A stretch of DNA of 64,000 bases, taken from contig JADJLQ010000001.1 of assembly GCA_016709995.1 (NCBI GenBank), forward strand, positions 2,638,001-2,702,000. The letters run 5' to 3'. Origin of the DNA: Saprospiraceae bacterium. GTDB taxonomy: Bacteria > Bacteroidota > Bacteroidia > Chitinophagales > Saprospiraceae. Every line of letters starts with the position of its first letter. Position 1 is the stretch's first letter. The translations under genes and the position numbers were made by a program. The notes beneath the pieces were generated by a model. It saw only the letters and a list, made by a program, of their open reading frames with translations, had not been told where the DNA came from and searched no databases. This document shows, one piece after another, positions 63,359-64,000 of this stretch.

Positions 63359-63727
63359 ACTGTCCGGTTATAATAGTCGTATAAAGTGATTCAGACCGTA
63401 AATATAACCAGGAATTTTAAATATTAAAATAAAATGCTATTTATATTATATTGATTTTAAGCATTTTGAATAACAAATTTGTAAATTATTGAAAATCAAA
63501 AGAAAACATAATGAAAAAAAATGCTACTTAGAGAAATGGTTAATTTCCTAAAGAATCCAGATTTCGGTCCGGGGAGTTTTTAGTTTTGTTGATTTGTACG
63601 ATGACTAGAAATGATAATGGTTCAATCATGTTTAAATCACCCACTACCATGTATTTACCTACGGGTTTGAATACTTTCTTTACACCAAACTCAATGGCGC
63701 TAATAAAGCAAAAGAGCTCTCCTAAAA
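63359..63727. other. Non-coding gap between ftsK and the aldehyde dehydrogenase gene
   Basis: Strongly AT-rich, with an 8-base inverted repeat AAAATGCT/AGCATTTT (63431-63438 and 63460-63467) that may belong to the ftsK promoter region. A 63-codon reading frame on the minus strand (63540-63731, TTG start, overlapping the ALDH stop) has no family resemblance, and I do not call it. No RNA gene is seen. Confidence 0.5.
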
Positions 63728-64000
63728 TCAATCCTTCAATTCATTCGGCAACAGACTTCCGGGAAAATTTTGATAAGCAACCGGTCGGGTCCAGCGCTTC
63801 ATGGATCCCATGCCAACAGCGCCAAAAAAAGGATGGCTCGTTGCAGGGAAAGGACCGCCATGCATCTGTGCATCACACACCTCTACCCCGGTAGGAACTC
63901 CATTCCAAACCAATCTACCTGCAGCCTGCTCCAGTGCATCGATCATTTTTGCATTAAGGGCATCTTCAGGTTCACTCCAGATAGTAGCAGTGAGCTGACC
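63728..64000 (-). CDS. Aldehyde dehydrogenase (alpha-ketoglutaric semialdehyde type), C-terminal part
   Basis: The last 90 codons of an NADP-type aldehyde dehydrogenase that runs off the right edge. GQLTATIWSEPEDALNAKMI, then AGRLVWNGVPTGVEVCDAQM, HGGPFPATSHPFFGAVG, and SMKRWTRPVAYQNFPGSLLP are the C-terminal pattern of alpha-ketoglutaric semialdehyde dehydrogenases (final step of pentose, glucarate or hydroxyproline breakdown). The catalytic Cys and Glu lie off the window. Ends with NELKD. Confidence 0.85.
   Translation of the reverse strand, partial: GQLTATIWSEPEDALNAKMIDALEQAAGRLVWNGVPTGVEVCDAQMHGGPFPATSHPFFGAVGMGSMKRWTRPVAYQNFPGSLLPNELKD

Noticed and set aside
63540..63731. 63-codon minus-strand frame after the aldehyde dehydrogenase stop
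   Set aside because: TTG start, no family resemblance and AT-rich composition; more likely chance.

Overview
The window looks like chromosomal DNA of a member of the Bacteroidota, most likely a Saprospiraceae-like lineage. Evidence: type A and type B type-IX-secretion C-terminal domains, a gliding-motility-type C-terminal domain protein, many lipoproteins and secreted glycan-active enzymes, LptC, PurS, and promoters of the Bacteroidota form TTTG-N19-TAnnTTTG. The lineage is inferred from protein families, not from a marker gene. I found no rRNA, tRNA, CRISPR array, IS element or prophage.

Layout. 1-9.8 kb: bacilliredoxin fragment, zinc-ribbon protein, two T9SS-secreted proteins (one a cytochrome c plus copper-monooxygenase-like fusion), lptC and its upstream T9SS type B protein, then pssA, purS-rsmI and a GH18 chitinase. 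9.9-23.7 kb: an EF-G2-type factor with altered GTPase motifs, a serine hydrolase and beta-helix lipoprotein pair, a DUF5009 acyltransferase with a large sortilin-like BNR protein, an xdhC-mocA pair for molybdenum hydroxylase maturation, and a decayed locus where an aldo/keto reductase fragment runs into the tail of a molybdenum hydroxylase. 23.7-36.6 kb: serine dehydratase, haemolysin III, DPP-IV-like peptidase, heparinase II/III-like protein, a second BNR protein, a TauE-like permease and GH95. 36.8-46 kb: an aerobic carbon monoxide dehydrogenase cluster, coxM-S-L-G-D-[methyltransferase and hicA remnant]-E-F. 46-64 kb: a diheme cytochrome/beta-helix pair, metallophosphoesterase, moaA, GH29, GyrI-like protein, EGF-like lipoprotein, GH116, a small ABC module, sulfatase, PQQ dehydrogenase, ftsK and the end of an aldehyde dehydrogenase gene.

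How it fits together. The centrepiece is the cox cluster. CoxL carries the form I active-site loop AYRCSFR (Cys374) and a conserved Glu743, so it should be a Mo-Cu CO dehydrogenase. Three other loci in the window serve this enzyme class: moaA (pterin synthesis), mocA (cytidylyl transfer to give MCD) and a second xdhC. Two features suggest copper handling linked to the Mo-Cu centre: a small Cys-rich membrane protein 12 bp upstream of coxM, and a YHS metal-binding domain fused to the C-terminus of CoxF. CoxF is itself interrupted by one in-frame TAA at its domain boundary. The cox operon also contains a 21-bp hairpin after coxL, an intergenic repeat pair, and an insertion between coxD and coxE (a reversed methyltransferase plus a truncated hicA toxin).

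The carbohydrate-active genes (GH18, GH95, GH29, GH116, sulfatase, heparinase-like, lyase-like) are scattered singly without SusC/SusD pairs, which points to scavenging of fucosylated, sulfated or cell-derived glycans, not to one polysaccharide utilisation locus. All functions are inferred by reading the sequence; no database search was run.
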